From Deltaproteobacteria bacterium (GTDB taxonomy: Bacteria; Myxococcota_C; UBA6777): DNA of 64,000 nucleotides. The notes beneath the pieces are model-generated. The model had not been told where the DNA came from and did not search any database. It worked only from the letters and a program-made list of their open reading frames with translations. The stretch lies in NCBI GenBank assembly GCA_002731275.1, contig PCBK01000019.1, positions 28,589 to 92,588 on the forward strand, in the 5' to 3' direction. Both the position numbers and the translations under genes were made by a program. Below, piece by piece: positions 45,259-54,656 of this stretch; the first letter of the stretch is position 1, and every line of letters begins with the position of its first letter.

Positions 45259-45778
45259 TTTTCTCACCTTTTTACGTTTTAGATAGCAGAATCATGCTCT
45301 TCGAGACACTCTACCACATTTTGTAGGTGTCTATAGAGCCCTCAATGGACAAGAAGGTGCAAAAAGGTGAGCTGGCGTGTTGTATCCAATCGTTCTGTGG
45401 CTGGTTATGTGTCCAACCCTAAAAAAAAAGAAGCCGGAGAGCGATGTCCGGCTTCAACGTTGATTTAGAAGAGGAAGGAGGTCCACACTTTGCCGATACA
45501 CACCCACTCCCATAGGTTTGTATCGAGCATCGACTTGGGAGTTGACTTCCATATCAGCTCGCCTTGTCTGTATTCCAGTGTACACACTCCAAGGCACGTC
45601 GCTGTGAATGAGTGCACATCTGCCCTGTGAAAGATCTCACAGTGACACAACGCTCTTACGGTCGTTGTGCAAAAGAGGTGATTGGCTTTTGGAGAGGAAA
45701 TGGACCTGAGTGAGGGAATCTTTTTGGAGAGTTGTGCTTGTGGTGGCTTGATGATTTGCGGAGGAAGTGGGGGAGAGT
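45259..45778. other. Intergenic region, 520 bases, with one terminator and a doubtful coding remnant
   Basis: It separates the flavoprotein gene from the end of the MopE/beta-repeat lipoprotein gene, both minus. The terminator at 45421-45455 lies in its middle. Just upstream of it a minus frame closes at 45465, with a tail reading WEWVCIGKVWTSFLF. That frame could be a small gene or a degraded 3' extension of the lipoprotein gene, but I see no convincing start or ribosome site. Confidence 0.4.
45421..45455 (-). terminator. Intrinsic terminator
   Basis: On the minus strand, GAAGCCGGA (45455-45447) pairs with TCCGGCTTC (45438-45430) around an 8-base loop and is followed by nine T residues (45429-45421). 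It would end transcription coming from the lipoprotein gene at 45779-48514. Confidence 0.85.
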
Positions 45779-48514
45779 CTACTGGATGAACATGACAGAG
45801 AAGCTCGCGGCCAGATTGCTCCCTGAGGATGGAGAGCGGGTGTAGACGTTGATCCCCCCTGTTGTCAGGGTACCCGAGAGAGCTGCAGGCGAAGTACCTC
45901 GGGTCGTAAGGAGGTATGCGCTCTTGGAGGTCCACGCAGGGAAGACGGTTTTGTAGTAACTGCTGTACTTGGTGACCTTCCATCTTGCGGTTTGATCGCT
46001 GAAGTAGTTGTTGTAGCTAAGTGAGCCACTGGAGTTGACACTCGCCCACGCGGCGCTTGTTCGGCTTGGGATCCAAAAGTTGAACGGCATATCCGTGAGC
46101 ACACCATTCAAGTTGTATGTGCGGACGTAGCATTTTCCAGTCGTCGTTGAGTACGCTGACGCATAACCTAGCGGTTTGCTGCCATGAATCGACACAAAGA
46201 CGGGCTGCGCGCTTGTCTTGCAATTTGCATGATTGATCACGTAGTACCCTGTGCCACTACGTGTGATGGTTCCTGTGGTGATCCCGTAGAGTGCGGTCAT
46301 CCCGATCGTCCATTTGAATGTAGGCTTGGGGAAGCCTCCTGTTGGGATCTTGAGTGGGATCGCGCGGCCAAACACCTCACCGGAGGTTTTGTAGGGGATG
46401 ACGATGTTGAAGGTCCAGTCTTGCAGTGTGCCTGATTTTGTGCCGAGCGTGACGACGTGTTCTTTGCTGGAGCCACATGTGACGCTGACAGGTCTCTGTG
46501 AAGAGGTGCGAGGCGCAACAAAGGCAGGACGTTGATCACAAAGATAACTGGAGGTTGCGGTGATGGCGTAGGTACCAGCCGCAGTTCTCTTCGAGGTTGA
46601 CAACCCATAGTTGTGCTGGAAAGTCCCTGAGCTGTTGACGATCCCGTAACGGTAACGACGTCCACAGATCTCATCGATGCTCTTATCGCAGTCGTTATCT
46701 TTGCTATCTCGACAGACTTCTGTGACAGGGACAACTGAACCCGTGCATCTCCCGTAGGTTCCTGTGCTGCTGCATGTTTGCTTTCCATAACTACATGTAC
46801 CCACACCAACGGTCCCGGATGGACCGGTATAGCAGGAGCGAGTTTGTCCGAGTTTACATTGACATGGTGGGTTTTCGTCGATGGAACCGTCACAGTCGTT
46901 GTCTTTGTTGTCGTTGCAGACTTCTGTTGTGGCTTTGTACAAGGCGCGGCAAGTGATTCGTCCAGTGCTACAGTAGGTGATACCCTTGGCGCACTCTCCT
47001 TTGGCACCGATGACAGAGCATGATTTTCCACCGCTTGGGTTGCCTTCATCGACATATCCGTCACAGTCGTTGTCTTTGTTGTCACAAACTTCGGGTTTGG
47101 GGTTGTTGTTTGCGAGGCAGATTTTGCTCCCCTTCAAGCAGACGTACGTACCAGCTTCACACTCACCTTTGCGTCCAGTTTTGCAGGTTTTTCCGCGGTC
47201 GCTAAATGACTCATCGATCTTGCCGTTACAGTCGTCATCCTTACCGTTACATTCTTCGACTTGTGGGACGACTTCGCCGGCACACTTGCCCCATACACCA
47301 GATGAGCATGTTTGTTTTCCGCGCTGACATGGGGAGTATCGGTCTGTTCCTGGAGGACCTGTGTAACAAGTCCGCGTCTGTCCTGTTTTACAGGGGCAGG
47401 GGGGATTATCGTCGATGACACCGTTACAGTCATCATCTTTTCCGTTGTTACAGGTCTCTTTAGAAGCTGGTTTGACAATCGATTGGCAGACGAGTTTGCC
47501 AGCGCTGCAAATGTATGTGCCTTTTTGGCATTCACCTTTTTGTGTTTTGTCCGCGCAAGAGGTTCCTTTTTCTGGGTAGCTTTCGTCTAGCTCTCCATCA
47601 CAGTCGTCATCTTTGCCGTTACACACTTCGGCTTGTGGGAGGGTTTCATTTTGGCAAGCGCCCCATTTTTTGTCGCTGCCACAGACCTGCTCGCCTTTGT
47701 TACAACTTCCGACACCTTCTGTTCCGGTCGGACCGTTGTAACATTCACGTTTTTCATTCGGTGTACATGTGCACGTACCGCCATCAATGGTGCCATCGCA
47801 GTCGTCATCGATGCCATTATCACATACCTCTGTCTTGGGTGTGACGCTGGAGACGCACTCGATTTTGCCTGACTTACATGTGGTCTCTCCCTGTGCACAT
47901 GGACCTTTGGCGCCAGAGACTTGGCAGGCGTCATCAATACCTGTTGGATTGTCGTCGACCTGTCCGTTACAGTCGTCGTCTTGTCCGTTACACTCCTCTT
48001 GTGAGGGGAGGACTTCGCCTTCGCAATATGCGTCCCAAAAGCCGGCAAAGCATGTTTGGGTTCCGGCTTTACAGACACCTTTGTCTTTGGTTCCTGTTTC
48101 ACCTGTGTAGCAAGGTCTGGTGTCACCATCCTGGCAGGTGTCGGACTCAGTGTTTGTATTGTCCGTCACGTTTTCTTCTGTGTTTGTTGGTTCTTCTGTG
48201 GTCGTGATTTCTGGAAGATCGTCGCTGTTGCCTGCGTCCTCTTCACCCGTTGTAGGCTCGACACTTGGCTCGTCTGCGGGTTCTTGGGGAGTTTGTTCTG
48301 TGGTGATGATCTCTTTGTTGCCGCCATCTGTGGGTTTGGGCTTACATTCACCTGAGACACATTGCTCGTTGAGTGTGCAGTCAGAGTTAAACTGGCACTT
48401 GTCTTTTGGTTCGATAGGCTCGCCTGTACAGGCCCACAATGAGAGGATACTACACATCGCGAGCGCGCTCAGCCATGTGCGGAGTGAAAATGTTCGATAG
48501 AGTGAGTGCTTCAT
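45779..48514 (-). CDS. MopE-repeat lipoprotein with three C-terminal beta-rich repeats
   Basis: A 911-residue lipoprotein with signal peptide and lipobox LWAC, a CxxxSDC..C..GEC module, a Thr/Glu linker, and eight MopE-type cores such as CNGKDDDCDGELDES and CDNKDNDCDGYVDEG. After the last core near residue 620 the composition changes to Ser/Thr/Tyr-rich beta structure. Three tandem units of about 90 residues follow, each with a xxVNSSGxxxxNN-like opening, a Cys or aromatic centre, and an end like FNIVIP, FNFWIP or FSVMFIQ. Such repeats resemble those at the ends of some surface and tail-fibre-like proteins. The ATG at 48514 starts the signal peptide, with GGGA upstream. Confidence 0.82.
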   Translation of the reverse strand: MKHSLYRTFSLRTWLSALAMCSILSLWACTGEPIEPKDKCQFNSDCTLNEQCVSGECKPKPTDGGNKEIITTEQTPQEPADEPSVEPTTGEEDAGNSDDLPEITTTEEPTNTEENVTDNTNTESDTCQDGDTRPCYTGETGTKDKGVCKAGTQTCFAGFWDAYCEGEVLPSQEECNGQDDDCNGQVDDNPTGIDDACQVSGAKGPCAQGETTCKSGKIECVSSVTPKTEVCDNGIDDDCDGTIDGGTCTCTPNEKRECYNGPTGTEGVGSCNKGEQVCGSDKKWGACQNETLPQAEVCNGKDDDCDGELDESYPEKGTSCADKTQKGECQKGTYICSAGKLVCQSIVKPASKETCNNGKDDDCNGVIDDNPPCPCKTGQTRTCYTGPPGTDRYSPCQRGKQTCSSGVWGKCAGEVVPQVEECNGKDDDCNGKIDESFSDRGKTCKTGRKGECEAGTYVCLKGSKICLANNNPKPEVCDNKDNDCDGYVDEGNPSGGKSCSVIGAKGECAKGITYCSTGRITCRALYKATTEVCNDNKDNDCDGSIDENPPCQCKLGQTRSCYTGPSGTVGVGTCSYGKQTCSSTGTYGRCTGSVVPVTEVCRDSKDNDCDKSIDEICGRRYRYGIVNSSGTFQHNYGLSTSKRTAAGTYAITATSSYLCDQRPAFVAPRTSSQRPVSVTCGSSKEHVVTLGTKSGTLQDWTFNIVIPYKTSGEVFGRAIPLKIPTGGFPKPTFKWTIGMTALYGITTGTITRSGTGYYVINHANCKTSAQPVFVSIHGSKPLGYASAYSTTTGKCYVRTYNLNGVLTDMPFNFWIPSRTSAAWASVNSSGSLSYNNYFSDQTARWKVTKYSSYYKTVFPAWTSKSAYLLTTRGTSPAALSGTLTTGGINVYTRSPSSGSNLAASFSVMFIQ

Positions 48515-48885
48515 CAGCCATTCCCTATAGTTGTGCAAAGTATGCTTCTTTATGTCGATAGTGGCCCAGCGTTTGTTGCCGCAGGACAGAACCACATGTC
48601 GAGCTTCATTTAATGAGACCTTTGTTAAAAACAAAACGTCCCACATTCTTTACGTGATTGTGGAGGAACTGTTCTATATCATATGAAAAGTCTCCATAGA
48701 TGCAAACGACTTTGCTTTTTTGAGGCCCTTTTTTCTTGTCATGTGCTTGGCGCATGTGTCTGACAGGCATGATGTTCAGCTTGCCAAAAGTGTTGAGGGG
48801 ATGTTTGGGATGACAAAGTGACGGGGTCTTCTTTGGGGAGCGCGAGCGACTTGGTTGACGATGAGCTGGTACACAATCCCCACGG
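48515..48885. other. Intergenic region, 371 bases
   Basis: It lies between two minus-strand MopE lipoprotein genes and should carry the promoter of the 45779-48514 gene. I found no near-consensus promoter, no terminator with a T-run for the upstream gene, and no coding frame. Confidence 0.3.
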
Positions 48886-50382
48886 CTACTTTACACAAGC
48901 GCCGATCTTTGAAGATGTCCCAAGGCATTGAACGGTACGATAGCCTCCTGGAACATATTGACAGTGCGTGCTCCAACGACAACCCACGTAACATCCTCCC
49001 TTCGCATTTTTGTTGTAGGCTTTTCCCCTTGGACCAAAGCACATATGATTGCTTTGACAGGCGCCTCCTGTGCATTTTTTCAGACAAAGTTTGAGGTGTG
49101 GTTTGGCGGGTCGCCCTCCGTACATACAGTGGTAGCCGCTGATGCAATGGTTGTCTTCTGAGCAAGGTTGGTAATTGCCGACTGTGCCGTATGTGATTTT
49201 TTTGCAGGCGCCATCCACACAAAACTCTCCAACGTTTGGACAGAAAACATCGTCATATTGGCCATCACAGTCATCGTCGAGCTTGTTGCATGTTTCGTTT
49301 GTAGGGCCAATCGCACCGATGCAACTGGACCACACCCCATTGCTGCACCGCTGCACGCCAGACTTACACGAACCTTTGCAGACAGGTGTATTTCCGGAGA
49401 ACGTACATCCTCCGCCAGCGGGCAAGCATGGACGTTGTTGACCATCCTGGCAGGGAGGCTCTGGCTCTGGACCTGGCTCGGGGATCGGTTCTGGCTCAGG
49501 GGAGAGTTCGGGGACAGGCTCTGGCTCTGGAGTGGGTTCAGGACGCACCTCAGGTTGGGGCTCTGGCGTTTTTTCTGGGGCTGTTTCAGTCCGTGAAGGC
49601 TCCGTCCCAGCGTCTTGCTGAGGCTCCGTTCCTGCGTCCTGCTGAGGCTCCGTTGTGTTCTCGGTTACAACAGGCTCTGTGTTTGTCTCTTTTTGGTGTT
49701 CTGTGGAGGGTTCTGGTTGGAAAGGTTCTTTTCCCTCACATTTATCATCAACAGAACCGTTACAGTCGTCGTCTTTTTGGTTTCCACAAAGCTCGCGGTC
49801 TGTTGGGAGCACCTGATCTTCACACGTACCCCACTTACCGTCTGCGCTGCAAGTCCGTTGCCCGCTTTTGCACGTGCCCTGGTTTTTCGTCTTGGAAGGA
49901 CCTGTGTAGCAATCTTCAGTGGTCCCTGGTGCGCAGGATTGGCAATCTTCATCTGCATTATCGATTTTTCCGTCACAGTCGTTGTCGATCTGGTCGCGAC
50001 AAAAAGAAGGCTCCTTTTCATCGATTGTTTTGTTGGAGATACAATCTCCCCAGTTGGAGACGGTGAGTCCTTCTCCCTGGCAGATCTGTATACCTTGACG
50101 TGAGCAGCCGTTTGTGAGGACCTCTGGGACAATACAAGACTGTTCTGTGCCTTTTGTGCTGCAGGTATCCCTCTTGGTCGCAAAGCACCTGCCAGAGACA
50201 CAATCACCGTAGTAGTTTTGATTATTGCAGTCACACTTTGCCGTACACGGGCTGCCGTTTGTATCGATTGTCAAGCTGCTGATGTCATTGACACATTTCA
50301 CATCACCACTGCATGCATTCCATGCCATCAAACACCCAACACAACACAACATACTCATACACTTGATAAACGCCATTCTCAT
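48886..50382 (-). CDS. Lipoprotein with MopE repeats and a Cys-rich N-terminal domain
   Basis: A 498-residue lipoprotein with lipobox NAC. Residues 20-110 form a Cys-rich domain (NGSPCTAKCDCNNQNYYGDC, then TVSNWGDC) that reappears in the small lipoprotein at 58349. Then come two MopE cores (CRDQIDNDCDGKIDN and CGNQKDDDCNGSVDD), a long Pro/Glu linker with PEPEP runs and a TEPQQDAG duplication, one more core (CNKLDDDCDGQYDD), and a C-terminal Cys-rich domain ending IGACVK. The ATG at 50382 has AGGAG six bases upstream, with a near-consensus promoter behind it. Likely surface-exposed; no activity predicted. Confidence 0.82.
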   Translation of the reverse strand: MRMAFIKCMSMLCCVGCLMAWNACSGDVKCVNDISSLTIDTNGSPCTAKCDCNNQNYYGDCVSGRCFATKRDTCSTKGTEQSCIVPEVLTNGCSRQGIQICQGEGLTVSNWGDCISNKTIDEKEPSFCRDQIDNDCDGKIDNADEDCQSCAPGTTEDCYTGPSKTKNQGTCKSGQRTCSADGKWGTCEDQVLPTDRELCGNQKDDDCNGSVDDKCEGKEPFQPEPSTEHQKETNTEPVVTENTTEPQQDAGTEPQQDAGTEPSRTETAPEKTPEPQPEVRPEPTPEPEPVPELSPEPEPIPEPGPEPEPPCQDGQQRPCLPAGGGCTFSGNTPVCKGSCKSGVQRCSNGVWSSCIGAIGPTNETCNKLDDDCDGQYDDVFCPNVGEFCVDGACKKITYGTVGNYQPCSEDNHCISGYHCMYGGRPAKPHLKLCLKKCTGGACQSNHMCFGPRGKAYNKNAKGGCYVGCRWSTHCQYVPGGYRTVQCLGTSSKIGACVK

Positions 50383-50412
50383 CGTTCTCTCCTATGCGAT
50401 TTGGGAATCTGT

Positions 50413-50441
50413 ATTCTACGGAATAATGAAAGAGAGGGCAA
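50413..50441 (-). promoter_or_regulatory. Putative promoter of the lipoprotein gene at 50382
   Basis: On the minus strand TTGCCC (50441-50436) and TAGAAT (50418-50413) are separated by 17 bases, placing transcription start about 25 bases before the ATG, compatible with the AGGAG in between. Confidence 0.5.
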
Positions 50442-50567
50442 GGAAACCTATCTTTTTTACTGCCTTTTTAACAATGGTAGTTCGTGGCTTTTTGTGGGAA
50501 CTCTTCTTTGTTTCGGCGATTTGAGTACAAGTCAGAGCGTTGTCAGAATGATTCTGAAGTAGACCGC

Positions 50568-50595
50568 TTGACAAGTCTGTTTTGATGTTTATATT
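50568..50595 (+). promoter_or_regulatory. Putative promoter of the CxxCH lipoprotein gene
   Basis: A consensus TTGACA (50568-50573) and TATATT (50590-50595) are separated by 16 bases. Transcription would start near 50602, about 70 bases before the ATG at 50675. Confidence 0.55.
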
Positions 50596-50674
50596 CATCC
50601 TCTGTGTAGTCTGATGCTGACTGTTGCAGTGTATATTCTCTTTTTGGGTGTTTCACCTAGATGAGGTGAGGATC

Positions 50675-52093
50675 ATGTCCATATCCATTCGAAAAATATG
50701 TTTGTTCGTGAGTTTTTGTGCTTCGATGTTTCTGGCCTTTGTGCCGGGCTGTGGTGGTGGATTCCCGGTCCCAGATCTACCGGACAAGGTCGTCGGGCAC
50801 TGTACATACAAAAACATGTTCAGTGGCAAGCAAGAGTGCAAAGACTATGTCGGCGAATGGAGCGAGAAAGACGCGACGAACGACTGCGAGAACAACGGCA
50901 GCACGATCGTGCTCGGACAAAAGTGTGGGATCGCTGATGACAAGCGCTTTGGTGATTGCATCTTTATTGTGGACAAAGCCAAAGACAAGTACGCACGGGT
51001 CGAGTTACCCGGTACAGATAGCTCTTCATGTGAGTCGATGAAGAGAGGGTGTGAGTTCTTTGGAGGCGGGAGCTTTGTGCCGACAGCAGTATGCGGAAGT
51101 GTGAGTAACAAACCTACCGAGACGCTTCCTGTCTTCCAGCAACCTGAGTACATTTGTAAGGCACCAAAAGCTGGTGAGCCTGCAGGAAAAGGTCCCGATG
51201 GGAAGGTCTGTACGTGGTCGGCGATCTCAGGTGTGACTGAAGAGGGCCGTCGCTTTGAAGATTACGGGGATTGTAACATGGTTCGCACACAGCGTCCTTA
51301 CTATCCCGCGGCACCTGCGAGCACTGCCAAAGATGACGATCCACGTCTCAAAGATCCTGATTATGTCAAAGAACTCAACTGGGTGAAGTCGCAGATTCTG
51401 GCGTCATCGTGTTCTTGTTGTCACTCCGAAAGCTCTCCAAAAGGCCCATCCAACTGGTTTCTCGAATCCGGTCCTAACTGGATCAACAGCATGGGACCAC
51501 GTGGTCTCGCGATGGGCGCAGGTTGGATCAACACCGTCGGTTTTGGTGCGTATCCTCCCTCTGAGAACAACGGCTTTATCAGGTCCACACCTGAACATCC
51601 TGATCGTTCGGCATTTCCAACGACAGACGATCAACGAATGCGCAAGTTTTTTGAAGCGGAGCTGGCCCACCGAGGGAAGACCAAGGCGGACTTTAAAGAT
51701 GAAAAATATGGCGCTGGCCCGCTCGATACACAGCGCTTTTACGAGCCAAAAGATTGTTCTTCTGCGCAAGGGGTCGCGAAAGATGGGACGGTCAGATGGT
51801 TGGGTGGAGAGGCCCGCTATGTCTATGTGATGAAGGCAGGCTCTTCTTCACCTGGTGTGCCGCCTAACCTGGATACACCTGAAGGCACACTGTGGCGGAT
51901 CGATGTCCACTGGCGCGATGGTGAGCCGATCGCGTCGGGTTCGGTCAAGTACGGTGAGACGCCTGCTGGAACACAGCGAAAGGTCCCCAAAGAGGGTGAT
52001 GCTGAGCCTCTAGAGTCCGGGAAAAAATACTACCTCTATGTCATGAAAGATGTCGCCAACCCGATCACTCGTTGCCTCTTCCAAGCCCCCTGA
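50675..52093 (+). CDS. Lipoprotein with one CxxCH motif
   Basis: A 472-residue lipoprotein with lipobox VPGC. The first 170 residues are Cys-rich (KQECKDYVGEW, GSTIVLGQKCG). A central region holds a single canonical C-x-x-C-H in SSCSCCHSES, followed by Trp- and Gly-rich sequence (WFLESGPNWINSMGPRGLAM) and HPDRSAFPTTD. The C-terminal part, with YVYVMKAGSSSPGVPPNLDTPEG and a similar KKYYLYVMKDVANPITRCLF, looks like a beta sandwich. The CxxCH suggests covalent haem; no other cytochrome features are clear. I do not recognise the family. The ATG at 50675 follows GAGGTGAGG. Confidence 0.75.
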   Translation: MSISIRKICLFVSFCASMFLAFVPGCGGGFPVPDLPDKVVGHCTYKNMFSGKQECKDYVGEWSEKDATNDCENNGSTIVLGQKCGIADDKRFGDCIFIVDKAKDKYARVELPGTDSSSCESMKRGCEFFGGGSFVPTAVCGSVSNKPTETLPVFQQPEYICKAPKAGEPAGKGPDGKVCTWSAISGVTEEGRRFEDYGDCNMVRTQRPYYPAAPASTAKDDDPRLKDPDYVKELNWVKSQILASSCSCCHSESSPKGPSNWFLESGPNWINSMGPRGLAMGAGWINTVGFGAYPPSENNGFIRSTPEHPDRSAFPTTDDQRMRKFFEAELAHRGKTKADFKDEKYGAGPLDTQRFYEPKDCSSAQGVAKDGTVRWLGGEARYVYVMKAGSSSPGVPPNLDTPEGTLWRIDVHWRDGEPIASGSVKYGETPAGTQRKVPKEGDAEPLESGKKYYLYVMKDVANPITRCLFQAP

Positions 52094-52346
52094 AGCGCCT
52101 ACTTTGTCAACGCTGTATTTTTCTCTCCCTCCACAATTTCTCAACGTTTTCCAATCATTCTCTCCTTGTTAACAGCACTTCGTTGTCTCGGAGTGAGCTG
52201 TGGTGTTCTGGTGGTTGAGTCACGTCAAGGACCCAACTCTACAGATGTGTATTCTATGGTATATTGTTGCATACATCTTCAATGGCTCATTCCCATACAC
52301 AAAGATGGTCTCTGTGAGGAAAAGAGCACGTACCTGGAGGAAGCAC

Positions 52347-53204
52347 ATGATCGAGGTGAATTCGTTAGTATACACCTACCCTGGACAATCAAGTCCGACA
52401 CTTAAAGGGCTCGATTTTCACATTGATGAAGGTGAGATCTTTGGCTTCCTCGGACCTAGCGGTTCTGGGAAGAGCACAACACAGAAGCTGCTGATAGGGT
52501 TGCTTGAAGGCTATGAGGGAACCTTCTCGATCCTCGGCAAAGACGCGACAAAATGGGGGACCGAGATCTATGAACAGCTCGGTGTCGGTTTTGAGCTGCC
52601 CAACCACTTTTCCCATCTCTCTGCGATCGAGAATCTCAAATTTTTTGCCTCTTTGTACCAAACACCTAGCAAGCAAGAGCCGATGGCGCTGTTGGAGAAA
52701 GTGGGTCTCAAAGAGGACGCAAACAAATCCGTGAAGGAGTTCTCGAAAGGGATGAAGATGCGCTTGAACTTCGTGCGCGCGCTGCTTCACGATCCGACCC
52801 TGTTGTTTTTGGACGAACCAACAGCGGGTTTGGACCCGATGAACGCGCGTATTCTCAAGGACATCATTCTGGAGCTAAAGGCCGAGGGGAAGACGATCTT
52901 TTTGACGACTCACAATATGTGGGATGCAGATGAGCTGTGTGATCGGGTCGCCTTCATCAACGAAGGAGAGCTCGTGTTGATCGACTCTCCAAGAGCGTTG
53001 AAGCTCGCACATGGTGAGAGTATTGTTGAGCTTGAGTACCGGGAAGGCGAAGAGAACAAGAAGGAGAGTTTTTCACTTCGTGGATTAGGGGAGAACGACG
53101 CATTTCAGAAGATCCTCAAGGAGGACACCCTTGAGACGATCCACAGCAAAGAGGCGACCTTGGAAGATGTCTTCATCAAGGTCACAGGGAGGGCGCTGCG
53201 ATGA
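52347..53204 (+). CDS. ABC-2 type exporter, ATP-binding subunit
   Basis: A 285-residue ABC ATPase. Walker A GPSGSGKST near residue 36, signature FSKGM near 132, Walker B LLFLDEPTAGLD near 153 and the switch His in TTHNMWDADEL are present. Sequence order and partners resemble the actinobacterial three-gene 'fluoroquinolone export' type system; the substrate here is unknown. The ATG at 52347 has GGAGG six bases upstream; the open frame upstream lacks homology. Its stop overlaps the next gene (ATGA). First gene of a five-gene plus-strand set with two permeases, a P450 and a zinc-ribbon membrane protein. Confidence 0.92.
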   Translation: MIEVNSLVYTYPGQSSPTLKGLDFHIDEGEIFGFLGPSGSGKSTTQKLLIGLLEGYEGTFSILGKDATKWGTEIYEQLGVGFELPNHFSHLSAIENLKFFASLYQTPSKQEPMALLEKVGLKEDANKSVKEFSKGMKMRLNFVRALLHDPTLLFLDEPTAGLDPMNARILKDIILELKAEGKTIFLTTHNMWDADELCDRVAFINEGELVLIDSPRALKLAHGESIVELEYREGEENKKESFSLRGLGENDAFQKILKEDTLETIHSKEATLEDVFIKVTGRALR

Positions 53205-53899
53205 GTGTGTTCTTCCAGCTCTTGCGCCTGGATGTCATGTTGCAGATCCGCTCGGGGTTTTGGATCGCGGCAGTGTTTATCATGTTGCCTTGGCTCGGTG
53301 TGCTGTGGCCGCTCACACAAGAGCGCGCCAACTTTGTCACGCCTGCGATGATCTTTTTGGACATCTCGCTCACAGGGACAATGTTGATGGCAGGGAGTTA
53401 CTTCTTCCAGCGACGTGAAGGCTCACTGTATGCGCTCGTGATCAGTCCGATGAAGACGTGGCACTGGATCGGGTCGAAGGTCGTCTCCTTGACGGCGATC
53501 TGTATGGTGATGTGTGTCATCCTGGTGGCTTTTAAGAGTGGGCTCTCCGCCTCTTGGGGACCGATCTTGCTCGCGTGTTTGTGTATCAACGTGCAGTTTG
53601 CGCTGTTGGGCTTTTTACTCGCGGTCCCGTTCGAGAAGTTCACGAGTTTTATGGTCGCCAACTCTTTGGTCTTTGGCTTGCTCGAAGTTCCTGCGTTGGC
53701 CTTCTTCAATATCGAGACACCTCTATATTGGCTGTGGCCTTCCCATCCTTCTTTACTGCTGCTGCGTGGGGCCTTTCACGGCGCGCCTGTGCTGCACATG
53801 CTCGGTTACTTGGCCGCGCAGTTGGCCTGGACTGCGCTGTTTGCGTGGCTCAGTTTGCGGTGGTTTCATCGATATATTTCAGCACGGCAAGGAGGTTGA
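53201..53899 (+). CDS. ABC-2 type exporter, permease subunit 1
   Basis: A 232-residue integral membrane protein with about six hydrophobic segments, for example FWIAAVFIMLPWLGVLWPL and FALLGFLLAVPFEK. The ATGA overlap with the ATPase gene shows translational coupling. The first segment is preceded by a short amphipathic stretch (MSVFFQLLRLDVMLQI) common in ABC-2 permeases. It should form one half of the membrane channel with the following gene product. Confidence 0.88.
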   Translation: MSVFFQLLRLDVMLQIRSGFWIAAVFIMLPWLGVLWPLTQERANFVTPAMIFLDISLTGTMLMAGSYFFQRREGSLYALVISPMKTWHWIGSKVVSLTAICMVMCVILVAFKSGLSASWGPILLACLCINVQFALLGFLLAVPFEKFTSFMVANSLVFGLLEVPALAFFNIETPLYWLWPSHPSLLLLRGAFHGAPVLHMLGYLAAQLAWTALFAWLSLRWFHRYISARQGG

Positions 53900-53901
53900 T
53901 C

Positions 53902-54630
53902 ATGGGGAACGTTTGGATACAAGTACTACGTGCGGATGCCAAGAGGATCTTCAAGGATCCGTTTATGTTGTTGGTGACGACGTACCTCCCAATCATGGCG
54001 CTTGCGATGCGATGGTTGGTCCCGATGTTGTCGGAGGCTGTGAAAAAACAAGTCCACCTGCCTACATACTACCCGATGATTGCGATGATTCTCTGCTTTA
54101 TTTTGCCCCACGTCTTCGGTCTCGTCCTTGGTTTGCAAATGCTCGGTGAAAAGGATGAGAATAGCCTCATTGCGATCTCGGTGACGCCGTTCTCATTTCG
54201 ACGTTACTTCTTCTTTCAGTCGGCGATCTTTTCAGGGATGGGGATGATCTTGTTGATCTTCTCGTTTTTTGCGATGGGACTGGTCTCGATACCTCTGTGG
54301 AAGCTCTTGTTACTGACTCCGGTCTTTGGTCTCAACGCACCGCTCGGTACGCTCGTTTTGGCAAGTGTCGCGAGAAACCAGGTCGAAGGTTTTGCTGTGA
54401 TGAAGGGCTCCGGGTTCTTGTTTTTGGCCCCGATGCTGTCCTTTTTTGTCCCCCAACACTGGGATCTTCTGCTCGGGATCTTTCCTTATTTTTGGCCCAT
54501 TAAAGGCGTTTATCTCGCGGTCTCTGGTGGCTCAACGTTGTACTTTTTGGCGACCCTCGCGATCGGTATCGTGATGCAGATCGTGTTGATTAAGTTTCTC
54601 TACGACCGCTTCGTGCGGACTGTTTATTAA
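53902..54630 (+). CDS. ABC-2 type exporter, permease subunit 2
   Basis: A 242-residue integral membrane protein with about six transmembrane segments. It contains LGEKDENSLIAISVTPFSFRRYF after the second hydrophobic segment, a typical ABC-2 cytoplasmic turn. GGAGG overlapping the stop region of the previous gene lies six bases before the ATG. It is the probable partner of the preceding permease. Confidence 0.88.
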   Translation: MGNVWIQVLRADAKRIFKDPFMLLVTTYLPIMALAMRWLVPMLSEAVKKQVHLPTYYPMIAMILCFILPHVFGLVLGLQMLGEKDENSLIAISVTPFSFRRYFFFQSAIFSGMGMILLIFSFFAMGLVSIPLWKLLLLTPVFGLNAPLGTLVLASVARNQVEGFAVMKGSGFLFLAPMLSFFVPQHWDLLLGIFPYFWPIKGVYLAVSGGSTLYFLATLAIGIVMQIVLIKFLYDRFVRTVY

Positions 54631-54656
54631 CAACCTACCATCGAGCTGGAGGCGGT

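Noticed and set aside
45779..46690. Prophage tail fibre
   Set aside because: The beta repeats are fused to a lipoprotein with MopE units and no phage gene is nearby.
48776..49222. Minus-strand frame of 148 codons across a lipoprotein 3' end
   Set aside because: It is a shifted frame of the MopE lipoprotein gene with Arg/Leu-rich random composition.
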